The notes under the pieces are model-generated. The model made no database searches. It worked only from the letters and a program-made list of their open reading frames with translations, and was not told the origin of the DNA. Positions 35,907 to 44,238 of a stretch of DNA of 64,000 nucleotides are shown here, one piece after another (position 1 is the first letter of the stretch; the number at the start of each line of letters is the position of its first letter). A program made the translations under genes and the position numbers. The stretch spans positions 2,773,001 to 2,837,000 of the forward strand of contig NZ_CP020472.1 in the NCBI RefSeq assembly GCF_002075795.1, given 5' to 3'. The DNA comes from Shewanella japonica (GTDB taxonomy: Bacteria > Pseudomonadota > Gammaproteobacteria > Enterobacterales > Shewanellaceae).

Positions 35907-36389
35907 TTAGTGCTGATGACCGCCTTCACCATGTGAATGGCCATGAGCAATCTCTTCATCAGTGGCTTCACGGATATCAACCACTTCAATGTCAAAAGTT
36001 AATTCACGGCCTGATAAAGGATGATTGGTATCAATCGTCGCCATAAACTTACCCACTTTAACAACTGTGACTTGGCGTTGACCTTGCTCAGTGTTAACAA
36101 TCGCAGGCATGCCCGCTTTCCAGACTTTCGCACCTTGTAAATGCTTAACCGAAACTCGCTGCTCAGCCGATTCCATACGTTCACCATAGGTATCTGCTGC
36201 AGGCGGTGTCACGCTGAATTTCGCGCCAGCTTCTTTGCCAGCAATGGCATCTTCAATACCCGGCATCATGTTGTCATGGCCATGTAAATAAGCGATTGGC
36301 GAACCACCTTCGTTGGTTTCAATTACTTCGCCTTGTTCATCGCGTAATGTGTAGTTAAAGCGCACTACCATATTATCTTGAGCTGTCAT
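35907..36389 (-). CDS. slyD: FKBP-type peptidyl-prolyl isomerase, SlyD-like
   Basis: A 160-residue protein with the SlyD layout: FKBP part (VVRFNYTLRDEQGEVIETN, LPGIEDA-like MMPGIEDAIAGKEAG), insert-in-flap chaperone domain (about residues 70-125) and FDIEVVDIREAT, then a short metal-binding tail GHSHGEGGHQH. It catalyses proline isomerisation and chaperones folding; in E. coli the tail supplies nickel to hydrogenase. The tail here is short. No hydrogenase gene is in the window. It has its own terminator. Confidence 0.92.
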   Translation of the reverse strand: MTAQDNMVVRFNYTLRDEQGEVIETNEGGSPIAYLHGHDNMMPGIEDAIAGKEAGAKFSVTPPAADTYGERMESAEQRVSVKHLQGAKVWKAGMPAIVNTEQGQRQVTVVKVGKFMATIDTNHPLSGRELTFDIEVVDIREATDEEIAHGHSHGEGGHQH

Positions 36390-36459
36390 CGAATATCCTT
36401 AATTCACTTCGATTTCAATAGTTGCCGCAGCTTAACAAATCGACTAACAAGCTGCCAGC

Positions 36460-36483
36460 AAAAAGCCGATGTTAATCGGCTTT
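36460..36483 (-). terminator. rho-independent terminator of the transglycosylase gene
   Basis: AAAGCCGAT pairs with ATCGGCTTT around four bases, with a T run on the minus strand. It lies about 110 bases after the stop. Confidence 0.75.
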
Positions 36484-36596
36484 GGTAATGATTTAGCGAT
36501 TATCTGGTAAGCAAACAACACGACTCATGACTTTTTGATACCTATCTTGCTTATCGCTCACTTCGCTGCGTTACTGACCGTTAAATGGACTCTGGG

Positions 36597-37814
36597 TTAT
36601 TGGTTACCAATATCCATTCCCAATGCCGCAAAGGTTTTCTCATCAGGAAAACCATCAGCAATTAAATTTTTGCTGCGCTGAAATGCCTGTACACCCGCAA
36701 TTGAATTACGCCCCAGCACACCGTCTGGTTTACCTACATCAAAACCAAGTTCATTTAATTTGGCTTGCATTACTTTAATATCACTACGATTGAACATACC
36801 ATGCTCTGGCGCACTAACATGTAAAGGGGCAGCGCCATTGATACGATCTGCCAAATGACCGACTGCAATGGCATAAAACTCTGAACGATTCCAACGCATA
36901 ATCACATCAAAATTGTCATACCCTAAAAACGCAGGCCCTGTATGACCAGATGGAACATACAAAGAGGCTTTCATGTCAGGAGTTGATAACGGCTTGCCGC
37001 TAGTTTGGGTGATATTCAATGCAGCCCACTGGGTTAAAGGCTGTGAGTGTTTTCGTCCAAGATATTGATAATCATAATTCTCGGGCAAGGTCACTTCTCG
37101 ACCCCAGCGCTCGTTAGCTTTCCAACCTAATTGCTGTAAAAAGTTCGCCGCTGACGTTAATGCATCTGCTGTGCTGTTCCATAAATCCACTTTACCATCG
37201 CCATCGCCATCTACAGCATATTTGGCATAGTTTGTCGGCATAAATTGGGTATGCCCCATAGCGCCAGCCCATGAGCCAACCATGGTCGCGTCGTCAAAGT
37301 TATACTTTTCTTTTAATTTTAATGCTTGCATTAATTCATTAGTAAAGTAGTCACTGCGTCGAGGATCGCACGCTAATGTTGCTAGCGAATTGAGCACCGA
37401 CATTTTACCTTTATAGCCGCCAAAGTTAGTTTCTAACCCCCAGAACGAAATAATGTATTGCCCAGGAACACCATACTCTTTAGTTAACTTGTTAAGTAAT
37501 TCACGGTTTTCAGCCAGTAACCGACGACCTTCTTTTACACGCCAATCAGTTACGCGTTTATTAAAGTAATTACCAAAGGTTTGGCTAAATTCTGGTTGCT
37601 GGTTATCAAGCTCAATAACACGAGGAATAAACTTCAGGTTAGCCACGCTAGTATTGATAGTTTGCTCAGACAAACCCTCACTGCGTGCTGTTACTTTGAG
37701 TTTATCGACACATTGGGAAAAATCGTCAACAGCTGCAATAGATTGAAGACTAACAAAACAGCTAGAAAAGAATAACGCTGACTTTAAAACGGAAGAATAC
37801 TGTGAACTCACCAT
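36597..37814 (-). CDS. lytic murein transglycosylase (MltB family) with peptidoglycan-binding domain
   Basis: A 405-residue exported protein: signal peptide of about 28 residues, then an MltB-like lysozyme fold (about 35-320) with the catalytic Glu in SFWGLETNFGGYKGK, then GSWAGAMGHTQFMPTNYAKYAVDGDGDG, and a C-terminal PG_binding_1 domain (about 345-400: MQAKLNELGFDVGKPDGVLGRNSIAGVQAFQ). It cleaves the MurNAc-GlcNAc bond to give anhydro-muropeptides in the periplasm. No lipobox is seen, so it is probably soluble. Confidence 0.92.
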   Translation of the reverse strand: MVSSQYSSVLKSALFFSSCFVSLQSIAAVDDFSQCVDKLKVTARSEGLSEQTINTSVANLKFIPRVIELDNQQPEFSQTFGNYFNKRVTDWRVKEGRRLLAENRELLNKLTKEYGVPGQYIISFWGLETNFGGYKGKMSVLNSLATLACDPRRSDYFTNELMQALKLKEKYNFDDATMVGSWAGAMGHTQFMPTNYAKYAVDGDGDGKVDLWNSTADALTSAANFLQQLGWKANERWGREVTLPENYDYQYLGRKHSQPLTQWAALNITQTSGKPLSTPDMKASLYVPSGHTGPAFLGYDNFDVIMRWNRSEFYAIAVGHLADRINGAAPLHVSAPEHGMFNRSDIKVMQAKLNELGFDVGKPDGVLGRNSIAGVQAFQRSKNLIADGFPDEKTFAALGMDIGNQ

Positions 37815-38032
37815 AAATGAATACTTCTACAAATAATGACTGTCCACATCGTGACTGATAGCGATACAGGAAACAAGAGCCTATAAGGCTTAAATATCGA
37901 AATTATGTGTTTATCTGGTTAATTAAGCTTCATGTTTCATCAGCTTTTGTCACATTAGATTAATAGTGTTTTGTATTGAATAGAGTTACCGTATAATCGA
38001 CACGTTAATTGAATTCATCAAAGAGACTAATC

Positions 38033-38392
38033 ATGATTGAACAAACCCCTGCTGTTGCAAGCTTTATTGAGAACGTTAAAGAACACCAAGTCCTTTGGGG
38101 CTTAGCCGATGAAACGGGCGAAGGTTGGGTTGTCTGTGACTCTTCTGAATTTGAAGAAACTGATGTGATGCCATTATGGTCAACTGAAGCACAAGCTGCT
38201 GGCCACTGTACTGAAGAATGGGCAGACTATAAAGCGGTACAAATCAGTTTAAATGAGTTTTTAGAGTATTGGGTTGGTGACTTAAATGAAGACGGCGTAT
38301 TAGTCGGTATTGATTGGGTTGCTAACGAAGATTGTGTAGAAGTTGACCCTATCGTCCTTGCTAAAGAGCTTGTAGACGTAGAAGCGGAATAA
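38033..38392 (+). CDS. DUF2750 domain protein
   Basis: A 119-residue acidic protein. GEGWVVCDSSEFEETDVMPLWSTEAQAAGHC fits the DUF2750 family, whose function is unknown. It has no signal peptide. The ATG at 38033 follows AAGAGA; the frame is open to 38009 (TTG) without support. A strong hairpin terminator follows, and a CxxC protein gene starts within 90 bases. Confidence 0.8.
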   Translation: MIEQTPAVASFIENVKEHQVLWGLADETGEGWVVCDSSEFEETDVMPLWSTEAQAAGHCTEEWADYKAVQISLNEFLEYWVGDLNEDGVLVGIDWVANEDCVEVDPIVLAKELVDVEAE

Positions 38393-38421
38393 GCACTGCG
38401 CTGTTAACAGCCACATAATAC

Positions 38422-38470
38422 AAAGCTGCTAGATGTCATCGCAAATCTGTGATGCTTGGCAGCTTTTTTA
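38422..38470 (+). terminator. terminator after the DUF2750 gene
   Basis: AAAGCTGC pairs with GCAGCTTT; an inner CATC/GATG pair extends the structure; TTTTTT follows. It ends only ten bases before the next gene's ATG. Confidence 0.75.
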
Positions 38471-38479
38471 TATAACGTC

Positions 38480-39139
38480 ATGTCATATAGGCCAGTAGTG
38501 AATCATTTACCTCCTTTAGTCGACATTCCTTTTGATCTCAGACATCAATGTTGGTTTTGTGCAGAGCCATGCAATGATGTGTTCAGCTATTATGCAAAAC
38601 CAAGCACGCCACATCCTTCGCTAACGCTACCCGCATGCACTGAATGCAGTCGGCTTGCTAAAAAGCACCTCTTAACGTCGATCTGGGATTGCCGTGATGC
38701 CGTTAAAGACGATTTAATGAAGATTTACCACAAAGACTTGGCCATTGGTATTAATTGGACTGAAGAAGAGCTAGCAGAGTCTGGGTTTGACTGCCGTATT
38801 TTATCAGGCTTTAAAGAAAGTGCGTGGATGATGTATCAAATAGCCAAAGGACGCATCAACGCCAAAGGTTGGCCGTTAGTACTTAATGGTATTGATATTG
38901 AGCAAGGCTACCAACCCCAGTTTGAATTTGACGGACTTAGTTTTAATTCATTAAATAAAGCCATTACTCATTACTGCGACACACTGTCATTGAATAAGCA
39001 TTTACTTTGCGAACTCCTCAACATTGTCGGCAAAGAGAAATTTGCTTACGCTATCAGGTTATGCCGCATGAACATTGGTATTACCCGTGAGCATCAAAAG
39101 CTATTGTTACAACAAGTTAAAGAAGAGTTTGAACAATAA
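38480..39139 (+). CDS. cytoplasmic protein with an N-terminal CxxC pair, unknown function
   Basis: A 219-residue protein I do not recognise. Near the N terminus it has CWFCAEPC (about residues 25-32) and CTEC (about 55-58), arranged like a zinc ribbon. The rest is helical and polar with no signal peptide or membrane helix. The likely start is ATG 38480, but there is no ribosome site before it and it lies just ten bases after a terminator T run that overlaps the sequence TATAACG, so a leaderless or very short leader transcript is possible. A terminator follows. Confidence 0.7.
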   Translation: MSYRPVVNHLPPLVDIPFDLRHQCWFCAEPCNDVFSYYAKPSTPHPSLTLPACTECSRLAKKHLLTSIWDCRDAVKDDLMKIYHKDLAIGINWTEEELAESGFDCRILSGFKESAWMMYQIAKGRINAKGWPLVLNGIDIEQGYQPQFEFDGLSFNSLNKAITHYCDTLSLNKHLLCELLNIVGKEKFAYAIRLCRMNIGITREHQKLLLQQVKEEFEQ

Positions 39140-39159
39140 TCTTGCTTGAATCCAGTGGC

Positions 39160-39200
39160 AAAAATAAAGGCTAATCAACAATGATTAGCCTTTATTTTTT
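39160..39200. terminator. bidirectional rho-independent terminator
   Basis: An 18-base stem, AAAAATAAAGGCTAATCA with its complement around a four-base loop (39178-39181), with T runs on both strands. It separates the CxxC gene from the convergent cheV gene. Confidence 0.88.
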
Positions 39201-39265
39201 AATAGTTTGCGTTTTAAATCGTTAACTCTCTCATTGTTACTTTAATTATCTAATTCCGATAATCA

Positions 39266-40207
39266 TTAACCCAATAAGGTCTTTAATCGTTTTTGCACAA
39301 CATCAACCAATAAATCAGGTTGGAATTTTGAAATAAACTCATCACAGCCCACTTTTTCAACCATTGCATGGTTAAAGCTACCACTTAGAGAAGTGTTTAA
39401 AGTGATATATAAGGCGCTCATTTTCTCATCTGCGCGAATTTCTGAGGTAAGCTTATAACCGTCCATTTCAGGCATTTCCGCATCAGTTATCATCATCAAA
39501 AACTCAGTAGTGACATCAATGCCTTCTGCAGTTAACTTTTGTAAATAGTGTAACGCTTGCAAGCCATCCGACGCTTCAATAATTTCAATACCTAACTGAC
39601 TTAATGTGTCTCTGACTTGTTTTCTTGCCGTAGAGGAGTCATCAACAATAAGCACTTTTTTACCCGGCATATGCTCTGCAAGTTGTTCATCTAATACGCC
39701 ATCTGACAAACTAATATCGTAATCAATAATTTCAGCAAGCACCTTTTCGACATCAATGATAGACACCAATCGCTCAACATCATTCTCGGTTAACTTGGTT
39801 ATTGCAGTGAGGTAGTTGTTCGCGCCCGCTGACTTTGGCGGCGGCATAATGTCGCTCCAGGTCATGTTAACGATATGCTCAACTTTGCCTACTAAAAAGC
39901 CCTGCACACTGCGATTATATTCAGTAATAATTAGGTTACAATCTTCAGATACAGGCATCGGGCTAAACCCAATCGCTCCTCGCAGATTTATCACAGGTAT
40001 CGACATACCACGTATGTTGGCTACGCCACTAATATTGTTGTTACTACCAGGTAAGGCACTGAGTGCTGGTAACTTAACGACTTCTTTGACTTTAAAGACA
40101 TTAATTGCGAATAATTGAGTTGCGCTTATTTTGAACAGTAGTAATTCCAACCGGTTCTCACCCACTAGCTGGGTGCGTTGATCTACAGTATCAAGAACTT
40201 TCTTCAT
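39266..40207 (-). CDS. cheV: chemotaxis protein CheV (CheW-receiver fusion)
   Basis: A 313-residue fusion: CheW domain (about residues 18-165; LLLFKISATQLFAINVFKVKEVVKLP, GVANIRGMSIPVINLRGAIG) and a receiver domain (about 185-313; KVLIVDDSSTARKQVRDTL, MITDAEMPEMDGYKL with the phospho-acceptor Asp). CheV couples chemoreceptors to CheA and, when phosphorylated, tunes adaptation. At the conserved Lys position there is ISKFQ rather than the usual KP motif. No other che gene is nearby. It converges on the CxxC gene. Confidence 0.93.
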   Translation of the reverse strand: MKKVLDTVDQRTQLVGENRLELLLFKISATQLFAINVFKVKEVVKLPALSALPGSNNNISGVANIRGMSIPVINLRGAIGFSPMPVSEDCNLIITEYNRSVQGFLVGKVEHIVNMTWSDIMPPPKSAGANNYLTAITKLTENDVERLVSIIDVEKVLAEIIDYDISLSDGVLDEQLAEHMPGKKVLIVDDSSTARKQVRDTLSQLGIEIIEASDGLQALHYLQKLTAEGIDVTTEFLMMITDAEMPEMDGYKLTSEIRADEKMSALYITLNTSLSGSFNHAMVEKVGCDEFISKFQPDLLVDVVQKRLKTLLG

Positions 40208-40451
40208 TATTATTTCTCAGTTAACTCAACATCGGCTTCACGTAAATTATAAAATGATTTACATCAAAAAACTGCTGACTTCATCGTAATTACTCAGTGT
40301 TTTGCAGAAAAACATACCAATTTGCATGTAAATTAAACAATCACATTTTGAATAAGATCTTATCGGCCAAAATCGACGTATCATTAGTTTAAATTACTGA
40401 AGTCTTTGGCTGACATCAGAAAAAGCCCCTTGCTACAGACATAAAGGAAAT

Positions 40452-40991
40452 ATGATGCGTAAACAATTCATTAAAACTATCGCCTCTGCTGTATTACTTT
40501 TATCTACCAGTGCTTGCACCATGCTCGACACTAAAGTCGACGTTGTGGATGATTTTCAGCTAACCAATTACTTAGGTGCATGGCACGAAATAGCTAGACT
40601 CGATCACTCCTTTGAGCGAGGTATGAACCAAGTCACCGCTAATTACAGTGTAGAAGGCGACAAAGTCATAGTGATCAATAAAGGGTACTTAACAGACGCA
40701 CAAAAATGGAAAGAAGCAGAAGGTAAAGCCTACTTCATTGAATCTGAAAAAATAGGTCGCTTAAAAGTCTCTTTCTTTGGCCCGTTTTATGGTGCATATC
40801 AAATCCACGATTTAGTTAAAGACGATAACGGAGACTATCAAGCATCATTAGTCATTGGTCCCAATAACGAATATGCGTGGATTTTAGCCCGTGACACCGT
40901 GATTTCTGATGATGTTAAGCAGCGTTTTGTATCCAAAATGCGCACATTGGGCATTAACGAGCAAGACCTTATTTGGGTAAGCCAAAACTAA
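40452..40991 (+). CDS. blc: outer-membrane lipocalin lipoprotein Blc
   Basis: A 179-residue lipoprotein with lipobox STSAC (Cys22) and a lipocalin barrel: NYLGAWHEIARLDHSFERG is the first conserved block, KVSFFGPFYGAYQIHDL and YAWILARDTVISDDVKQRF match E. coli Blc strongly. Blc binds lysophospholipid or fatty acids at the outer membrane and is stress-induced. AAAGGAAAT precedes the ATG. The gene is alone. Confidence 0.93.
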   Translation: MMRKQFIKTIASAVLLLSTSACTMLDTKVDVVDDFQLTNYLGAWHEIARLDHSFERGMNQVTANYSVEGDKVIVINKGYLTDAQKWKEAEGKAYFIESEKIGRLKVSFFGPFYGAYQIHDLVKDDNGDYQASLVIGPNNEYAWILARDTVISDDVKQRFVSKMRTLGINEQDLIWVSQN

Positions 40992-41092
40992 CCAATAAAT
41001 AATGATCATAGTGTTATTTGTATGCGTATATATAGTTGATTTAAAAATAAACCTTAGCCGACAAATAACACTTTCATCATATAGGTGCTGTT

Positions 41093-41641
41093 ATGATACT
41101 ACCTTTGTTTCCGCTTTCGATTTGCTTACTACCTCAGGGGTTTACGCAACTTAGAATTTTTGAACAACGCTACAAACGTCTAGTGACTGAGTCATTAAAG
41201 TCTGGCGAAGGTTTTGGACTGTGTATGCTAAACAGCAAAAACGAACTGATGCCAATCGGTACTTGGGTACACATTATTGATTTTGAAACGTTAGATGATG
41301 GTTTACTCGGGATCAGTATCCAAGGACAGCAGCGATTCAAAATCAATGATTTCAACATCGAAGATGATGGCCTTAAACGTGGCAACGTAAGCCTGTTACC
41401 TGATTGGCCAAATTCTGACATCGTGCCCAATCAAAAGTTCTTGAGCGAAACCTTGCAGCAAATACTTGAACAATACCCAGCTCAGCTGTCCCATTACAAT
41501 AAACAAGATTTCGATAACATGTCCTGGGTATGCCAGCGTTGGTTAGAAATAATGCCGATTACCGCAGAAGAAAAATATCAATGCATTAATAGTCATAACC
41601 ATAAAATGACCGAAGAATTACTTACAAGCATCATTAAGTAA
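41093..41641 (+). CDS. LON peptidase substrate-binding domain protein
   Basis: A 182-residue protein consisting of an ASC/Lon N-terminal-like domain (MILPLFPLSICLLPQGFTQLRIFEQRY, GFGLCML). It has no ATPase or protease part, so it is a stand-alone domain protein rather than Lon; its role is unknown and may be in binding misfolded proteins. The gene precedes the ECF sigma factor by about 200 bases with no shared promoter signal. Confidence 0.85.
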   Translation: MILPLFPLSICLLPQGFTQLRIFEQRYKRLVTESLKSGEGFGLCMLNSKNELMPIGTWVHIIDFETLDDGLLGISIQGQQRFKINDFNIEDDGLKRGNVSLLPDWPNSDIVPNQKFLSETLQQILEQYPAQLSHYNKQDFDNMSWVCQRWLEIMPITAEEKYQCINSHNHKMTEELLTSIIK

Positions 41642-41691
41642 CCCAAGCTAATACCACAAACACTGACGTTATACTCTTTCTAGAAATTTTT

Positions 41692-41716
41692 TGATCCATT
41701 CCTGCCGTCTCACGTA
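41692..41716 (+). promoter_or_regulatory. candidate ECF sigma autoregulatory promoter
   Basis: TGATCC (41692-41697) and CGTA (41713-41716) are separated by 15 bases, about 120 bases before the sigma gene. This resembles the TGATCC-type promoters recognised by RpoE/ChrR (ECF11) sigma factors; the -10 consensus is from memory, so the match is tentative. Confidence 0.5.
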
Positions 41717-41756
41717 ATGGTAAATAACAAGTGCATGATTGATTGGTAAAACAAAT

Positions 41757-41783
41757 GCTAATACAGCTAATACAGCTAATACA
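41757..41783 (+). repeat. three tandem copies of a 9-base unit
   Basis: GCTAATACA is repeated three times without change between the candidate promoter and the sigma gene start. It would lie in the untranslated leader. Confidence 0.85.
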
Positions 41784-41838
41784 AACCCTTTCGTCTTTTA
41801 TGTACATCACCAACGTCAGAATATGCGAGCGAAAATAA

Positions 41839-42519
41839 ATGGAAAATTTTCAATCACAAACTGTTCAAAGTCGTTATGATAAAGGCATGTTATCTAAAAA
41901 TAATAATGCCATGACGACAAATGATTCCAGTGACAATAACGCAATTGATAATCAAGCCAGCAACGATGAAGCCAAGTACCTTGCAGATTTAATGATGCAA
42001 GTGGCCAACCAGCGTAGTAAAGCTGCTTTCGCCAAGTTATTTGCTCATTTTTCTCCCAAAATTCGTGCTTTTGGGGTTCAGCGTTTAAGCCAACAAGGTT
42101 TAGCAATGGATCTCGTTCAAGAAACCATGACACGAGTGTGGACCAAAGCGCATTTATACAACGCCGATAAAGCCGCTGTGAGTACCTGGGTGTTTACCGT
42201 TATGCGAAATCAATGCTTCGACATGCTTCGTAAAGTACAAAATAATCGTGAAGATGCGTACGGTGATGACATTTGGCCACTATTTGAATCTGATGAGAGT
42301 GATGAAACCGATAACGACTTCAAATTATCAGCCACATTACTAAAACATGTTGATGACTTACCTCCATTGCAAAAGCAAGTGGTACAAGGCATCTACATGC
42401 AAGAATTAACGCAGCAAGAGCTCGCTGACAAATTAAAAGTGCCCATTGGTACAGTTAAGTCAAGATTACGTTTAGGTTTAGAAAAGTTAAAAGGCTTCAT
42501 GGAGAAACATTATGATTAA
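41839..42519 (+). CDS. rpoE: ECF RNA polymerase sigma factor, RpoE of the RpoE-ChrR type
   Basis: A 226-residue sigma factor with region 2 (FAKLFAHFSPKIRAFGVQRL, LVQETMTRVWTKAHLY) and region 4 (LPPLQKQVVQGIYMQELTQQELADKL, IGTVKSRLRLGLEKLK). A polar head of about 50 residues precedes region 2. The next gene is a ChrR-type anti-sigma with an 8-base overlap, so this is a singlet-oxygen or organic-peroxide responsive ECF11-type pair by family knowledge. The start is uncertain: GAGCG is weak, and later ATGs exist within the polar head. Confidence 0.88.
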   Translation: MENFQSQTVQSRYDKGMLSKNNNAMTTNDSSDNNAIDNQASNDEAKYLADLMMQVANQRSKAAFAKLFAHFSPKIRAFGVQRLSQQGLAMDLVQETMTRVWTKAHLYNADKAAVSTWVFTVMRNQCFDMLRKVQNNREDAYGDDIWPLFESDESDETDNDFKLSATLLKHVDDLPPLQKQVVQGIYMQELTQQELADKLKVPIGTVKSRLRLGLEKLKGFMEKHYD

Positions 42520-43207
42520 GTACCACCCAAATCAGGAATTGTTATCGCTCCATGCGAAGGGTCAATTACCGTTATCTTTATCTATCGCGGTATCAGCACA
42601 TTGTGAGCTGTGCCCTCAATGCACTGAGCAATTAATGGCGTTAACTTTAAAAGCCTCTGACGACAGCTTTTCACTGGCGCCGATGTCCTCTATCGACACT
42701 GATAGTTCTGATTTAGACGCAGACTTAGATGCCCTACTCGCTGACATGATGCAAGATGACGTACTTGAAGCAAAAGAAGTTGAAGCAAGTAATCAAACTC
42801 ATGTTGCTAGCCATGTTAACGTAACGATTAAAGGACATGAATACACCTTACCTCGAGCGTTTAGCCAGCAAATTAACAACAGCTGGCAAGGTATCGGTAA
42901 GGTCAACCGGATACGATTAGACACAGGTGAAAAGCAAGCGAGAGCGAGCCTGCTGCACATTGCTGAAAATGGTGAAATTCCACAGCACAGTCACAAAGGC
43001 CAAGAGCTAACCTTGCTACTCGCTGGTGAATTTAGTGATGAGTACAATACCTATACAGCCGGTGACTTTATCATGCTTGATTCTGAGCATGAACATAGTC
43101 CTAAAACCATTGATGGTTGTTTATGTTATACCGTCGTCGATGCACCTTTATACTTTACTAAAGGTATCAGTAAATTGCTTAATCCAATCGGTGAACTAAT
43201 TTACTAA
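42512..43207 (+). CDS. chrR: ChrR family zinc-dependent anti-sigma factor
   Basis: A 231-residue protein with an N-terminal anti-sigma domain that has a His and Cys pair for zinc (HCELCPQC, about residues 30-37), and a C-terminal cupin domain (about 120-215: GEIPQHSHKGQELTLLLAGEF, AGDFIMLDSEHEHSP). ChrR releases its sigma when singlet oxygen or peroxides are present. Overlap with the sigma gene shows co-translation. Confidence 0.9.
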   Translation: MIKYHPNQELLSLHAKGQLPLSLSIAVSAHCELCPQCTEQLMALTLKASDDSFSLAPMSSIDTDSSDLDADLDALLADMMQDDVLEAKEVEASNQTHVASHVNVTIKGHEYTLPRAFSQQINNSWQGIGKVNRIRLDTGEKQARASLLHIAENGEIPQHSHKGQELTLLLAGEFSDEYNTYTAGDFIMLDSEHEHSPKTIDGCLCYTVVDAPLYFTKGISKLLNPIGELIY

Positions 43208-43886
43208 ATAGCCAATCAAAATGTTCATAAACAGCCTGTATTTCAGGCTGTTCTATTTTGATAATTAGCGAATTAATACTAGGTAATCAGCTTTTAAAGT
43301 AGGCTTCTTAATAACAATGCTCAAACCTTATGTTTAAACGTTCGTAAACTCGATACGAAATGACATAATTGAGGGATACCATTTAACAAAATAGCGAAGT
43401 TAACCACTCATTAGCACACTGAATTAGTGTAACTTTATCAACACCCTTTCAGTTTTAGCTTAGTTTTTATACGACAAAAAGACGTATCGCTCACCTTTTA
43501 GTCTTAAACTGTTCTATTTTGTAAAATATGTATTGCTATATTAAAAATATACGCATATTATCCACAATGTTATTAAGTTAACTTGTATTTAACTGTTTAC
43601 CCTTCTGTTATTCATAACTGCACTCGTAAACCCACACTACAAGTCACGCCTTTTGGTTAAACATTGTCATTTGTTTGTCATATGCCTGTGTTCAACTAGA
43701 CAAAGCAAGTAAGTTGGCGATTAAAATAAATAATCAACACGACTTGTCAGTGTAATAAGCACAGTTAACTTAAGCACACACATTAGCTTCAATAAGCCCA
43801 AACTTACGCAACACAACTGCTTAAGGATATTTATTGTTATTACTTACTCACCAGATAGGTGAAAATTAAAAAAAGGAGTGTGGCAC
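43208..43886. other. 679-base AT-rich spacer
   Basis: After the chrR terminator the region holds no credible gene on either strand. It is AT-rich, with several homopolymer stretches. It is the longest unexplained stretch in the window and could carry a small RNA, a degraded gene or a long leader for the 57-residue ORF that follows. Confidence 0.5.
43229..43260 (+). terminator. rho-independent terminator of rpoE-chrR
   Basis: AACAGCCTG pairs with CAGGCTGTT around five bases, followed by TCTATTTT. Confidence 0.75.
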
Positions 43887-44060
43887 ATGTCATACAACAT
43901 TAATGGTCACGAAATTACAGTCAATTTCCCTGTAAATTCAATATCATCAAACAAAAACTCAATAGCTTTTACTGACAGCCAAGGTAAAACTAAAACAACT
44001 TTTTCAAAGCGCACTGAAGCGTTAAAATTTATGAAATGGTTGATAACGGCTAACAAGTAA
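43887..44060 (+). CDS. 57-residue protein of unknown function
   Basis: A small soluble protein with no cysteines or hydrophobic segment. It begins MSYNINGHEITVNF and ends with a Lys-rich amphipathic part (TEALKFMKWLITANK). AAAGGAG lies nine bases before the ATG at 43887, a strong ribosome site, which is the main reason to believe it; a GTG at 43878 touches that site and is unlikely. I do not recognise a family. Confidence 0.6.
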   Translation: MSYNINGHEITVNFPVNSISSNKNSIAFTDSQGKTKTTFSKRTEALKFMKWLITANK

Positions 44061-44238
44061 CACCTTCCATAACGCTTGCGTTATTCATTTGCTCAGTTAC
44101 TCAATAAACATCGCTTCTCGGTATTTCCTCTCACACTTTACCGGACGTTTATTAGAACTGAGCAACATGAAACAACCCCATTCGCTTCACTTCCAGCACT
44201 AATACTTAAACAACTTTCTTTAGCTACATACAGTTAAC

